DNA from: Nonomuraea solani
GTDB taxonomy: Bacteria > Actinomycetota > Actinomycetes > Streptosporangiales > Streptosporangiaceae
DNA length: 64,000 nt
Reading direction: 5' to 3'
NCBI RefSeq assembly: GCF_900108335.1
Contig: NZ_FNVT01000005.1
Location: forward strand, 186,001 to 250,000
Shown: one piece after another, positions 28,741-36,376 of the stretch
Numbering within the stretch: the stretch's first letter is position 1
Layout of the letters: every line of letters begins with the position of its first letter
The notes under the pieces: generated by a model
Told to the model about the DNA's origin: nothing
Databases searched by the model: none
Seen by the model: only the letters and a program-made list of their open reading frames with translations
Translations under genes and position numbers: made by a program

Positions 28741-31637
28741 CAGGACGACGGCCCGGTGATGGTGACGACGCGGCGGTAGAGGGCCTTCTCCGCTCCGCGC
28801 AGGGCCAGGGTGAGCGAGACGAAGTCGTCCTTGGGGGTGGGCTCAGTGCCGTCGGCCCGGCCCAGCCACACCAGCCCGACGTAGTGGCCGAGGGCGTAGC
28901 CGCCCGCCTCGGAGTAGCCGCCCGCGGGGAAGGTCGCCTTGGAGGAGGCCAGGGGGCGCGCCCAGCCGCCCCGGTGCAGGGTCTTCAATGACTCGACCAG
29001 TTCTGAGGCCGATTTTCCGTCTTTCAGGTTGAGTAACGTGTACTGGCCGACGTAGCGGCCGTCTGAGCTGGCGTACAGACCGCGGGCGACCTGCGTACAT
29101 CCGGCGTCCGACACCTGTTCGACCAGGCGCTGGCCCCACACCGCCCCGGCGCAGTCGGTTTCGAGCTTCTTGGCGACGAGTTTGAGCTTGAGCTTCTTGC
29201 TGACGACGAACTCGCTCTGACCGAACACCTCTTTCTCGGTCAGCGCCTTACCGTCCTTGGTCCGTTCTGTGAGGGGGTCGAACAGCTTGGGCGAACTCCA
29301 TCCACGGAACACCTGCGGCAGCGCCGCGTCGGGCCCCACCACAGTGGTATCGGCCTGCCGCTCCGGCGCGTATTCACCGATGGACGTCACGACCATCACC
29401 AGCCCCACACCCGCCGCCAGCACACCGATGACGGTGACGATGATGACGATCAGCTTCTGCTGCTCGGGCCGCAGCCCAATGTCGGTGAGCACCGGGAACT
29501 GCCAGTCGGACTTGGGGGTACGGCGCCGCTTCCGCGACCCGCCCTCCACCTGCCCGGCATCACTTCCCCCGGTGGCCCGCCCAGGATTCCGAACCCCGGC
29601 ATCCTCCGGCCACTGCCCGCCATCACCGACCTCGACGGCCCATTCGCCACCATCGTCATCTCCGGCCCGGCGACGCCCCGCGAGCCCCATCAACCGCCCG
29701 CGCTTACCCCCGCCACCAGCAGCTCGTCCACCACTCCGCCCACCTTCGGCCCGCCCAGCACCATCGGCTCCCGCAGACCGCCCAGCCTCGGACCGACCCG
29801 CTTCGGACCGACCCGCTTCGGACCGACCGGCTTCGGGTCGGCTGGCTTCGGACCAACCCGTATTGGACCGACCGGCTTCGGACCGGTCAGCGCCGTCGGC
29901 TCCTGTGGACCGACCCGCTTCGGACCGACCGTCACCGTCGGCTCCTGCGGACCGGCGCGCCGCTCTACGGCCCCTGCCGGCAGGCTCCGCCCGCTCATCG
30001 GCAGCCCCCGAGTGACCGCGACCACCCGCTCCCGCCGACCGATGGCCACCCTCGGCTCCCGTCGATCGACGCCCAGCATCGCTTCCCACCGACTGACCGC
30101 CGTCGGCTGCCGCCGCCTGACCGGCGTCGCCGGTCTCCGCTGACCGCGCCGCCGCCCTACGGCCTCTACCGGAGGCCGCCGACCGGCCGCCAACGGCTCC
30201 TGTCTCCTGACCGTCACCGGCGGCACCCGCCGATCGACCACCGCCGGCGCGGCGGCCCGACCGACCATCGTCAGCACGCGCCGACCGGCCATCGTCCGCA
30301 ACACCCGCCGCCTGACCGTCACCGTGCGCCCCAGCCGCCTGCCATCCACCACTCGCAGCGCTAGCCGACCGGCCGCCCGCAGCCGACCAACCGTCGCCGC
30401 CAGTGCCACCGGCCGACCAACTGTCGCCACCGGCACCTGCGGCCAACCGACCATCGCCACCAGCGCCCGCAGATGACCAGCCATCACCACCAGCACCACC
30501 GGCCGACCGACCGCCGCCACCAGCACCGGCAGATGACCAGCCATCGCCACCGACGCCACCGGCCAACCGACCATTGCCACCGGCACCATCGCCCGACCGG
30601 TCATCGCCACCGGCACCATCGGCGGACCAGCCATTGCCTGCGGCGGCCCAGCCGCGCCCATCGGCGCCCATTCCAGGACGGCCACCGCTGGCCCCTTCTC
30701 CGGTGCCGCCTTCGGGGCCTGTGACCTGCCAGCCGAAGGCGTCTGTGCCCGCGGCCGACCGGCCGCCGAGGTCCGCGTTCCCGGCCTGCCAGCCACGGCC
30801 GTCCGGGCCGGCGATCTCCCAGCCAAAGGCATCGGTACCCGCGACCGACCTGCCCCCGGCATCCGCGCCGCTCCCAGCCCGCCGATCGCGGCCATCCCCG
30901 CTGGCGGCCTGCCAGCCACCGCCGTCCGTGCCCGCAGGCTGCTGACCGCGATCATCCGGGCCGGCGCCACGCCGACCGCCGCGCCCGTCCGTGCCTGCGG
31001 CCTGGAGACCGTGACCGTCCGCGCTCGCGGAATGCCAGCCAGAGGCATCCGGACTCGCGGATTGCCAGCCATGTCCGTCCGTGGCCGCAGCACGCCGGCC
31101 GCGGCCATCCGTGCGCGCGGCGCGCCGACCACGACCGCCCGTGCCCGACGCCAGACCGGCACCGTCCGCCGGACGGCTACGGTCTGCCGCTTCCCAGGCG
31201 CCGCCGTCCGGGTGCGCCCCGGAACGGCCATCAGTGGCTGGCCAACCACCGTCCGCGCCACCGGCTTGCCAGCGGCCTTCCGCGCCGCCGGTCTGGCGGT
31301 CGCTGAGCCTGTCACCGACCTGGCGGCCATCGTCCGCGCCACCGGCCGGCCATCCGCCGCCCCTGTCGCCGGCCCGGCGGCCATCGTTCCTGTCACCGAC
31401 CTGGTGGCGACCGTTCCTGTCGCCGGCCGGGCGGCCACCGTCTCCGGTCGGGTGGCCACCGTTCCGGTCGCCGGTCTGGCGGCCGGCGTCTCTGTCGTCG
31501 ACCTGACGGGCGTCCGAGGGGGTCGCGTCCCAGCCGGTGCCGTCCGTGTTCGGGTTAGAGCGGTTGCCCCTCGACCGGCCCGTGCCGGAGGACGAGCGGC
31601 CGTTGCTGGAGCCCGATCCGGCTCTTCTCCTGGCCAT
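28740..31637 (-). CDS. membrane protein with ~700-residue low-complexity repeat region
   Basis: 965 residues from ATG 31637, which shares one base with the upstream stop. Residues about 1-700 are disordered Gly/Ala/Asp/Ser/Arg-rich sequence with regularly placed Trp: first GDRNGG-type units, then roughly 12-residue units (TDGRGRRAAR), 10-residue units (GGDGWSSAGA) and 5-residue units (SEAGR). A basic stretch (RKRRRTPKSDW) precedes one membrane segment at about 729-751. The outer domain (752-965) is homologous to the following 217-residue protein (WGQRLVEQVSDAGCTQVARG, YTLLNLKDGKSA, GHYVGLVWLGR). By topology the repeats should be cytoplasmic. Function unknown. Confidence 0.8.
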   Translation of the reverse strand: MARRRAGSGSSNGRSSSGTGRSRGNRSNPNTDGTGWDATPSDARQVDDRDAGRQTGDRNGGHPTGDGGRPAGDRNGRHQVGDRNDGRRAGDRGGGWPAGGADDGRQVGDRLSDRQTGGAEGRWQAGGADGGWPATDGRSGAHPDGGAWEAADRSRPADGAGLASGTGGRGRRAARTDGRGRRAAATDGHGWQSASPDASGWHSASADGHGLQAAGTDGRGGRRGAGPDDRGQQPAGTDGGGWQAASGDGRDRRAGSGADAGGRSVAGTDAFGWEIAGPDGRGWQAGNADLGGRSAAGTDAFGWQVTGPEGGTGEGASGGRPGMGADGRGWAAAGNGWSADGAGGDDRSGDGAGGNGRLAGGVGGDGWSSAGAGGGGRSAGGAGGDGWSSAGAGGDGRLAAGAGGDSWSAGGTGGDGWSAAGGRSASAASGGWQAAGAHGDGQAAGVADDGRSARADDGRSGRRAGGGRSAGAAGDGQETGAVGGRSAASGRGRRAAARSAETGDAGQAAAADGGQSVGSDAGRRSTGAEGGHRSAGAGGRGHSGAADERAEPAGRGRRAARRSAGADGDGRSEAGRSTGADGADRSEAGRSNTGWSEASRPEAGRSEAGRSEAGRSEAGRSAGADGAGRAEGGRSGGRAAGGGGKRGRLMGLAGRRRAGDDDGGEWAVEVGDGGQWPEDAGVRNPGRATGGSDAGQVEGGSRKRRRTPKSDWQFPVLTDIGLRPEQQKLIVIIVTVIGVLAAGVGLVMVVTSIGEYAPERQADTTVVGPDAALPQVFRGWSSPKLFDPLTERTKDGKALTEKEVFGQSEFVVSKKLKLKLVAKKLETDCAGAVWGQRLVEQVSDAGCTQVARGLYASSDGRYVGQYTLLNLKDGKSASELVESLKTLHRGGWARPLASSKATFPAGGYSEAGGYALGHYVGLVWLGRADGTEPTPKDDFVSLTLALRGAEKALYRRVVTITGPSS
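29786..29890. repeat. 15-bp tandem repeat, seven units, in the 965-residue gene
   Basis: Seven 15-base units starting at 29786, consensus CTTCGGACCGACCCG on the plus strand, in frame. They encode repeated SEAGR-like pentapeptides at about residues 582-617. Confidence 0.85.
30385..30645. repeat. 30-bp degenerate tandem repeat in the 965-residue gene
   Basis: About eight degenerate 30-base units, typically CCATCGCCACCAGCACC followed by ACCGGCCGACCGA on the plus strand. They encode decapeptides like GGDGWSSAGA and GGDGRLAAGA at about residues 330-417. Flanking sequence to about 31500 is similar in composition but more diverged. Confidence 0.75.
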
Positions 31638-32341
31638 CACAAGCCCGACGCCCCGATCAGGTTGCCGACGCCGAAGGTGACGGCGGCCGTCCCCGAGCCC
31701 ACCAGGAGCTGCCGTAGCCCGGAATACCACCAGCTTCGCGCCGTCACGGCCGACACCAGCGCGCCCGCCGCGAACAGGGCCGCGCACGACACCATCGCCG
31801 ACACCCCCAGCCCCGTGGCTCCGAGCAGGTACGGCAGCAGCGGCAGCACCGCCCCCACCGCGAACGACAGGAACGACGACACCGCCGCCACGAGGGGCGA
31901 CGGCAGGTCGCCCGGCCCCACGCCCAGTTCGTTGCGGGAGTGGACCTCCAGCGCTCGGTCGGGGTTCTGGGAGATCTGCCTGGCCACCTCGGCGGCCAGG
32001 CCGGGCGCCACGCCCTGGTCGGCGAAGCTCTGCGCCAGCTCCGCCTGCTCCTCCTCGGGGTGCCCGGCCAGCTCACGCCGCTCGACGGCGATCTCCGCCT
32101 GGGCGAGCTCCCGCTGGCTGGCCACCGACACGTATTCGCCGCCGGCCATGGACAACGCCCCGGCCGCGAGCCCGGCGACCCCGCCGAGCGCGACGACCTT
32201 CGTGTTGGTGGTGCCACCCGCGACTCCCGCGATCAGCGCGAAGTTCGACACCAGGCCGTCCATCGCGCCGAACACCGATGGCCGCAACCAGCCTCCGGTG
32301 ACGTCGCGATGATGGTGGTGGGCCTCCGCGCGACCGCTCAT
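31637..32341 (-). CDS. VIT1/CCC1-family transporter
   Basis: 234 residues of the vacuolar iron transporter family, which in bacteria moves Fe(II) or Mn(II), or binds iron. Motifs: FGAMDGLVSNFALIAGVAGG in the first segment, AGALSMAGGEYVSVASQREL, and a central helical loop with many Glu (RRELAGHPEEEQAEL) that in relatives binds metal. About five membrane segments. An N-terminal HHHH cluster may be metal-related. The start overlaps the lgt stop (ATGA), and its own stop shares a base with the next start, so it is tightly coupled in the operon. Confidence 0.92.
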   Translation of the reverse strand: MSGRAEAHHHHRDVTGGWLRPSVFGAMDGLVSNFALIAGVAGGTTNTKVVALGGVAGLAAGALSMAGGEYVSVASQRELAQAEIAVERRELAGHPEEEQAELAQSFADQGVAPGLAAEVARQISQNPDRALEVHSRNELGVGPGDLPSPLVAAVSSFLSFAVGAVLPLLPYLLGATGLGVSAMVSCAALFAAGALVSAVTARSWWYSGLRQLLVGSGTAAVTFGVGNLIGASGL

Positions 32342-33648
32342 CGCGAGTTCTTCTCCTTCTTCACGGCTGCTTCTTCGGTGTCAGCGGTCTGCGCCGCCGC
32401 CGCTTCAGCGTCAGAAGTCTTCTCCGCCGTCTGGGGCGCAGGGGTCTCGGCTTCCGGCTCCTGGGCCGCGGCGGTCTCGGCTTCCGCCTCTTGAGCTGCG
32501 GGGGTCTCGGCTTCAGGCTCCTCGGTCGCGGGCGCCTCGGCTTCGGATGCGGCCGGCTTGGACGCAGACGCCTCAGGCTTCGAGGTCGCGGCCGCCGCGG
32601 TCTCGTCTTCAGCGGTCTCGGCCCCGGCGACTCCGGCCTCGGCCGTCTCGGCTTCGGCGGAGGCGGCCTCAGCCGCCTCGGCCTTGGGCTTTTCGGTTTC
32701 CGGTGGTGCGGTCGCTTCGCCGGACTCGGCCGGTGCCACCGCGGTCTCCCCGTCGGTGACATCGGAGGTCGCCGGATCCGCCTGACCCGACGAGTGCGCC
32801 GGATCCGGGTCTTCGGACGGCGGCACCAGGACCTCGACCCCGTCCTTGTTCCTGGTCGCCCAGAAGTAGAAGATCGCCCCCAGGAACAGCACGATCGACG
32901 TCCACTGGTTGATCCGCAGCCCCAGGAACAGCACGGCGTGGTCGACCCCGCCCACCGGGTCGATGCGCAGCCCCTCGATCCAGAAGCGGCCGAGCGTGTA
33001 ACCGGCGACGTAGAGGGCGAACAGCCGACCGTGGTGCAGGGCGAAGCGCCGCCCCACGAGGATGAGCACGAAGCCCAGCGCCACGTCCCACAGCGACTCG
33101 TACAGGAAGGTCGGGTGGTAGAGGACGCCGGGCTCGCCGCCGTGGTCGAGGTCGATCTCCAGGCCCCACGGCAGCGTCGTCGGCGAGCCGTAGAGCTCCT
33201 GGTTGAACCAGTTGCCCCAGCGCCCGATGGCCTGCGCGAAGGCGATGCCGGGCGCGACGGTGTCGGCGATGGCGCCCATGGAGATGCCGCGCTTGCGCAC
33301 GGACAACCACACGCCGACGCCGCCGAGCGCGATCGCGCCCCAGATGCCGAGGCCGCCCTCCCAGATGAACAGGGCCCGGTAGGGTTCCTTGATCGCGCGG
33401 CTGCCGAAATAGGTCTGCCAGTCGGTGATGACGTGGTAGAGCCGGCCGCCGATCAGGCCGAAGATGACCGCGGGGACCGCGATGTCGATGATCGTCCCCG
33501 CCTGGCCACCACGGGCGCGCCAGCGGCGCTCGCTCAGCCAGACGGCGACGATGACGCCGAGCACGATGCATAGCGCATAAGCCCGGATCGGGATGAATCC
33601 GAGATACCAGACCCCTTCGGAAGGGCTGGGAATCGAGGCAAGGGGCAT
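32338..33648 (-). CDS. lgt: prolipoprotein diacylglyceryl transferase with acidic tail
   Basis: Transfers diacylglycerol from phosphatidylglycerol to the lipobox Cys of prolipoproteins, in the membrane. 436 residues. Residues 1-277 are the enzyme: seven or so membrane segments, the Lgt signature GRWGNWFNQELYG at 142-154, YHPTFLYES at 177-185 and GRFWIEGLR at 220-228. Residues about 278-436 are an Ala/Glu/Pro-rich acidic low-complexity tail ending KKEKNSR, probably cytoplasmic and disordered. Several lipoproteins in this window are likely substrates. Third gene after DoxX and the DsbA-like protein, 26 bases downstream of the latter. Confidence 0.95.
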   Translation of the reverse strand: MPLASIPSPSEGVWYLGFIPIRAYALCIVLGVIVAVWLSERRWRARGGQAGTIIDIAVPAVIFGLIGGRLYHVITDWQTYFGSRAIKEPYRALFIWEGGLGIWGAIALGGVGVWLSVRKRGISMGAIADTVAPGIAFAQAIGRWGNWFNQELYGSPTTLPWGLEIDLDHGGEPGVLYHPTFLYESLWDVALGFVLILVGRRFALHHGRLFALYVAGYTLGRFWIEGLRIDPVGGVDHAVLFLGLRINQWTSIVLFLGAIFYFWATRNKDGVEVLVPPSEDPDPAHSSGQADPATSDVTDGETAVAPAESGEATAPPETEKPKAEAAEAASAEAETAEAGVAGAETAEDETAAAATSKPEASASKPAASEAEAPATEEPEAETPAAQEAEAETAAAQEPEAETPAPQTAEKTSDAEAAAAQTADTEEAAVKKEKNSR

Positions 33649-33674
33649 GTCAGGTGAGGGTAGCGGAAGCGAGC

Positions 33675-34439
33675 CTACTTAGCCGCCTCGGTAATCGCAT
33701 CGCGCAGTTGCGACGGGCTGAAGAGTACCTGATTGTCTATTTCTGTTCCGTTCAGTTTCACCGTCGGCGTGTGCGTGAGCTTCTGCTCGTCCCCGACCTT
33801 CTTGCTGTACGCGAGATGCGCCGACGCGTGCTTCTCCGACGTCACACAGGCATCGAAGGCCCCGTCGGTCACCCCGGCCTGCTTGGCCCACTGCTTGAGC
33901 TGGCCGGGCAGGAACCCCTGCTCGTTCTCGGGAGGCTGGTTCTCGAACAGCAGGTCGTGGAAGGCCAGCCACTGCTTGCCGTCTGCGACGCACCGGGCCG
34001 CGTTGGCCGCGCGTACGGAGTTGGCCTTGGTCGGCTCCTGGGAGAAGATCGTGATGGGATGGAAGACGACCTTGGCCTTGCCCTCGGCGGCGAGGTTCTT
34101 GAACGTCTGCCCGTTGACCCGCTCCAGCTCCGCGCAGGCCGGGCACTGGAAGTCTTCGTAGATGTCCACCACCGGCTTGGTGACGCCGCTCTTGGCCATC
34201 ACCGCCGTGCCGTCGGGCTGCACCGTGACCGGCGCCGCGGCGCCGGAGGCCTCCTCCGACTTGTACGTGCTCACGTTGTACCACCAGCCGGCCCCCACGG
34301 CGGCCACGGCGACCACCCCCGCGGCCACGTACGTCACCAGCCGTTTGCGCTTGTCGCGGGCGCGCGCGGCGGCCTGCTGCTCCCTGATCTTCTCGCGCGC
34401 CGACTGCGACTTCGTCTTCGTGCGCTCGCCCTTGCCCAT
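33675..34439 (-). CDS. DsbA-like thiol:disulfide oxidoreductase, membrane-anchored
   Basis: 254 residues. A basic N-terminal cytoplasmic segment is followed by a membrane anchor at about 35-53 (TYVAAGVVAVAAVGAGWWY) and an outer thioredoxin-fold domain of the DsbA type. The active site is CPAC (DFQCPAC). The cis-Pro loop reads THTPT, and an additional Cys pair (ARCVADG, DACVTSE) could form a structural disulfide. The start shares one base with the stop of the DoxX-type gene, which may supply its oxidising or reducing partner. Likely helps fold exported proteins. Confidence 0.92.
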   Translation of the reverse strand: MGKGERTKTKSQSAREKIREQQAAARARDKRKRLVTYVAAGVVAVAAVGAGWWYNVSTYKSEEASGAAAPVTVQPDGTAVMAKSGVTKPVVDIYEDFQCPACAELERVNGQTFKNLAAEGKAKVVFHPITIFSQEPTKANSVRAANAARCVADGKQWLAFHDLLFENQPPENEQGFLPGQLKQWAKQAGVTDGAFDACVTSEKHASAHLAYSKKVGDEQKLTHTPTVKLNGTEIDNQVLFSPSQLRDAITEAAK

Positions 34440-34978
34440 CAGTCCTCCTCCAAGTCATCATCGACCCCGGTGTCGTCACCGGTGTCGCCCCCGAGACCGA
34501 GGGCCCCGTCGAGCGCGAAGCGTCCCGGCGGGAAACGGGCGGCCCAGACGCCCAGCAGCACGAGGCCGAAGTCACGCAGGATGTCGAGCAGGTAGGTCGG
34601 CTCCTGCCCCTTCCCGAGCTGGCCACCGCCGCCGAAGCAGCCGCAGTCGATCCGCAGGCCCTTCGCCCACGCCCAGCCGATGCCGAACACGAACGCGAGC
34701 ATGAGCAGCGCGGCGATCACCGCGGCCACCCTGGTCAGCAGACCGACGACCAGCAGCACGCCGACCACGATCTCCAGGATCGGCAGGGCGTAGCCCACCG
34801 TGACGGCGATCGGCTCGGGCAGCAACTGGTAAGCCTTGACCGCCACGACGGAGTCGGCCGGGGTGCCGATCTTGAGCGCGCCCGCGACGATCAGCACCCC
34901 GCCCAGCACGAGCCGGGCGGCGGTCGTCACCCAGGGTAGCGCCCATCTGGCGTTCGGTGACGATGGTGACGCGGCCAC
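34439..34978 (-). CDS. DoxX/MauE-family membrane protein
   Basis: 179 residues from GTG 34978, chosen for its GGAG site seven bases upstream; the frame extends 25 codons further. Four membrane segments of the DoxX/MauE type (ARLVLGGVLIVAGALKIGTP, YALPILEIVVGVLLVVGLLT), then a Cys pair in IDCGCFGGGG typical of MauE-like proteins, which are associated with thiol redox in the envelope. The acidic C-terminus ends DDDLEED. First gene of the DoxX-DsbA-lgt-VIT1 cluster, divergent from a TetR gene. Confidence 0.85.
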   Translation of the reverse strand: MAASPSSPNARWALPWVTTAARLVLGGVLIVAGALKIGTPADSVVAVKAYQLLPEPIAVTVGYALPILEIVVGVLLVVGLLTRVAAVIAALLMLAFVFGIGWAWAKGLRIDCGCFGGGGQLGKGQEPTYLLDILRDFGLVLLGVWAARFPPGRFALDGALGLGGDTGDDTGVDDDLEED

Positions 34979-35041
34979 AACTGTTCTCCTCTGTCTCTGC
35001 GCCGAAAAGCGCACAGTACCGGGATCCCATGTGACCACGGG

Positions 35042-35128
35042 GCGAATAAGCATTCGCTAAGGCAGGTCAGCGCCCGGAAACCGGTACGAGGTTGCGCGAG
35101 TTACTCATCTAAGTTAAAAATTACTCAT
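35042..35128. promoter_or_regulatory. candidate operator region between DoxX and TetR genes
   Basis: An interrupted palindrome, GCGAAT (35042-35047) with ATTCGC (35052-35057), lies about mid-way in the 148-base intergenic region. Two direct copies of TTACTCAT are at 35101-35108 and 35121-35128, 20 bases apart, the second containing the TetR ATG. No Shine-Dalgarno sequence precedes that ATG, so a leaderless or autoregulated transcript is possible. Confidence 0.4.
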
Positions 35129-35732
35129 GCCAGTAAAGAGGGATGAGTCGGTCACGAGCTCCGCCAGACGGGCGCAGATCGTGACGGCGACGATCGCGAC
35201 GATCGCGGAGCTCGGTTACCACCAGGCGTCCTTCGCCCGGATAGCCGAGCGGGCCGGGCTCAGCAGCACGCGGCTGATCTCGTACCACTTCGACGGCAAG
35301 GACGAGCTGATCGGCCAGACGCTCGTCACCATCTACGACGACCTGTCGGCGTTCATGGGACGGCGGGTGGGCGCCCAGACGACGCCCGGCGGCGCGCTGG
35401 ACACCTACATCAGGTCGCTGGTGGAGTACATCAGGGACCACCGCGCCGAGATGCGCGTGGCCACGGAGATCTTTCTCAACTTCCGGCCGGAGGGCGGATC
35501 CCGCGCCCAGGACGCCGCGACGAACCTGACGGCGCTCTCCCACATCGAACGGCTGCTGGCCTGGGGGCAGGAGAGCGGCGAGTTCCGCGCGTTCAACACG
35601 CGGGTGATGGCGATGGCGGTCCAGCGAGCGCTGGACGGGCTGCCGTTCCTGCTGGAGGCCGACCCCGGCGCCGACCTGGACGAATACGCTGACGAGCTGG
35701 CCGCCCTCTTCGCCCGGGCCACCCGCGCATGA
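35127..35732 (+). CDS. TetR-family transcriptional regulator
   Basis: 201 residues. The N-terminal helix-turn-helix is typical (RRAQIVTATIATIAELGYHQ, FARIAERAGLSSTRLISYHF), followed by an all-helical ligand domain. The start ATG lies within the second TTACTCAT repeat and has no clear ribosome site. Its stop overlaps the next start (ATGA), so it is co-translated with a membrane protein that it probably regulates. Ligand unknown. Confidence 0.9.
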   Translation: MPVKRDESVTSSARRAQIVTATIATIAELGYHQASFARIAERAGLSSTRLISYHFDGKDELIGQTLVTIYDDLSAFMGRRVGAQTTPGGALDTYIRSLVEYIRDHRAEMRVATEIFLNFRPEGGSRAQDAATNLTALSHIERLLAWGQESGEFRAFNTRVMAMAVQRALDGLPFLLEADPGADLDEYADELAALFARATRA

Positions 35733-36376
35733 GCCACCGGACGCGGAGCCTGCTGACCCTGGCGATCGACATCGTCCTGCCGATGGGCCTCTATTACGCG
35801 CTGCGCGCCTGCGGCGTCGGGTTCCACACGGCGCTGGTGATCAGCTCGCTCATCCCCGGCCTCAGCGTCGTCTCCGACCTCGTGCGCCGCCGTAAACCGG
35901 ACCGGCTGGGCCTGTACATGACGACGATGATGCTGGCCGGCGCCGTCGTGTCCCTGGTGGTCCACGACACCCGGCTGTTACTGGCCAAGGACGGCTGGTT
36001 CACGGCGGTCGCGGGCCTGTGGTTCCTGTCCAGCGTGCGCGGCGAGCGGCCGCTGGCGTTCACGTTCACCCGTTTCATCTTCGAAGGCCGTATCGGGCCG
36101 AACCGGGAGTCGTGGGACGTGCTGTGGGAGCGGCTGCCCGCCTTCCGCCGGATCTGGCGGGTGGTGACGGTCATCTACGGCGTCGGCCTGCTGGTCGACG
36201 CCGTGGTGCGGCTCGTCATCGCGTACACGCTGCCGGTGGACGCCGTGCCCGGCGTCAACGCCGCGCAGTACGTCGTCTGGCTCCTGCTGGTGCAGGTCGC
36301 CATCAACGTCTACCTGGTGCCCACCGGCGTCTTCAATCGATGGTCCCCGCTGTACGCGGAGCTCAGGCACACCTGA
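35729..36376 (+). CDS. VC0807-like membrane protein
   Basis: 215 residues, five to six membrane segments, resembling the VC0807 family of uncharacterised bacterial membrane proteins (LPMGLYYALRACGVGFHTAL, SLIPGLSVVSDLVRRRKPD, AFTFTRFIFEG). Such genes often follow a TetR regulator, as here with a four-base overlap. Its 3' end overlaps the end of the convergent glycosidase gene by 14 bases. Function unknown. Confidence 0.78.
   Translation: MSHRTRSLLTLAIDIVLPMGLYYALRACGVGFHTALVISSLIPGLSVVSDLVRRRKPDRLGLYMTTMMLAGAVVSLVVHDTRLLLAKDGWFTAVAGLWFLSSVRGERPLAFTFTRFIFEGRIGPNRESWDVLWERLPAFRRIWRVVTVIYGVGLLVDAVVRLVIAYTLPVDAVPGVNAAQYVVWLLLVQVAINVYLVPTGVFNRWSPLYAELRHT

Noticed and set aside
30385-30645. A CRISPR-like array
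   Set aside because: The repeats are directly adjacent and degenerate, without unique spacers, in frame with a coding sequence, and no cas genes are present.
29690-31459. An alternative 589-codon frame on the same strand within the repeat region
   Set aside because: The repeats are GC-rich and stop-poor in all frames. Only the 965-residue frame joins a membrane segment and a homologous outer domain, and it is coupled to the upstream gene.
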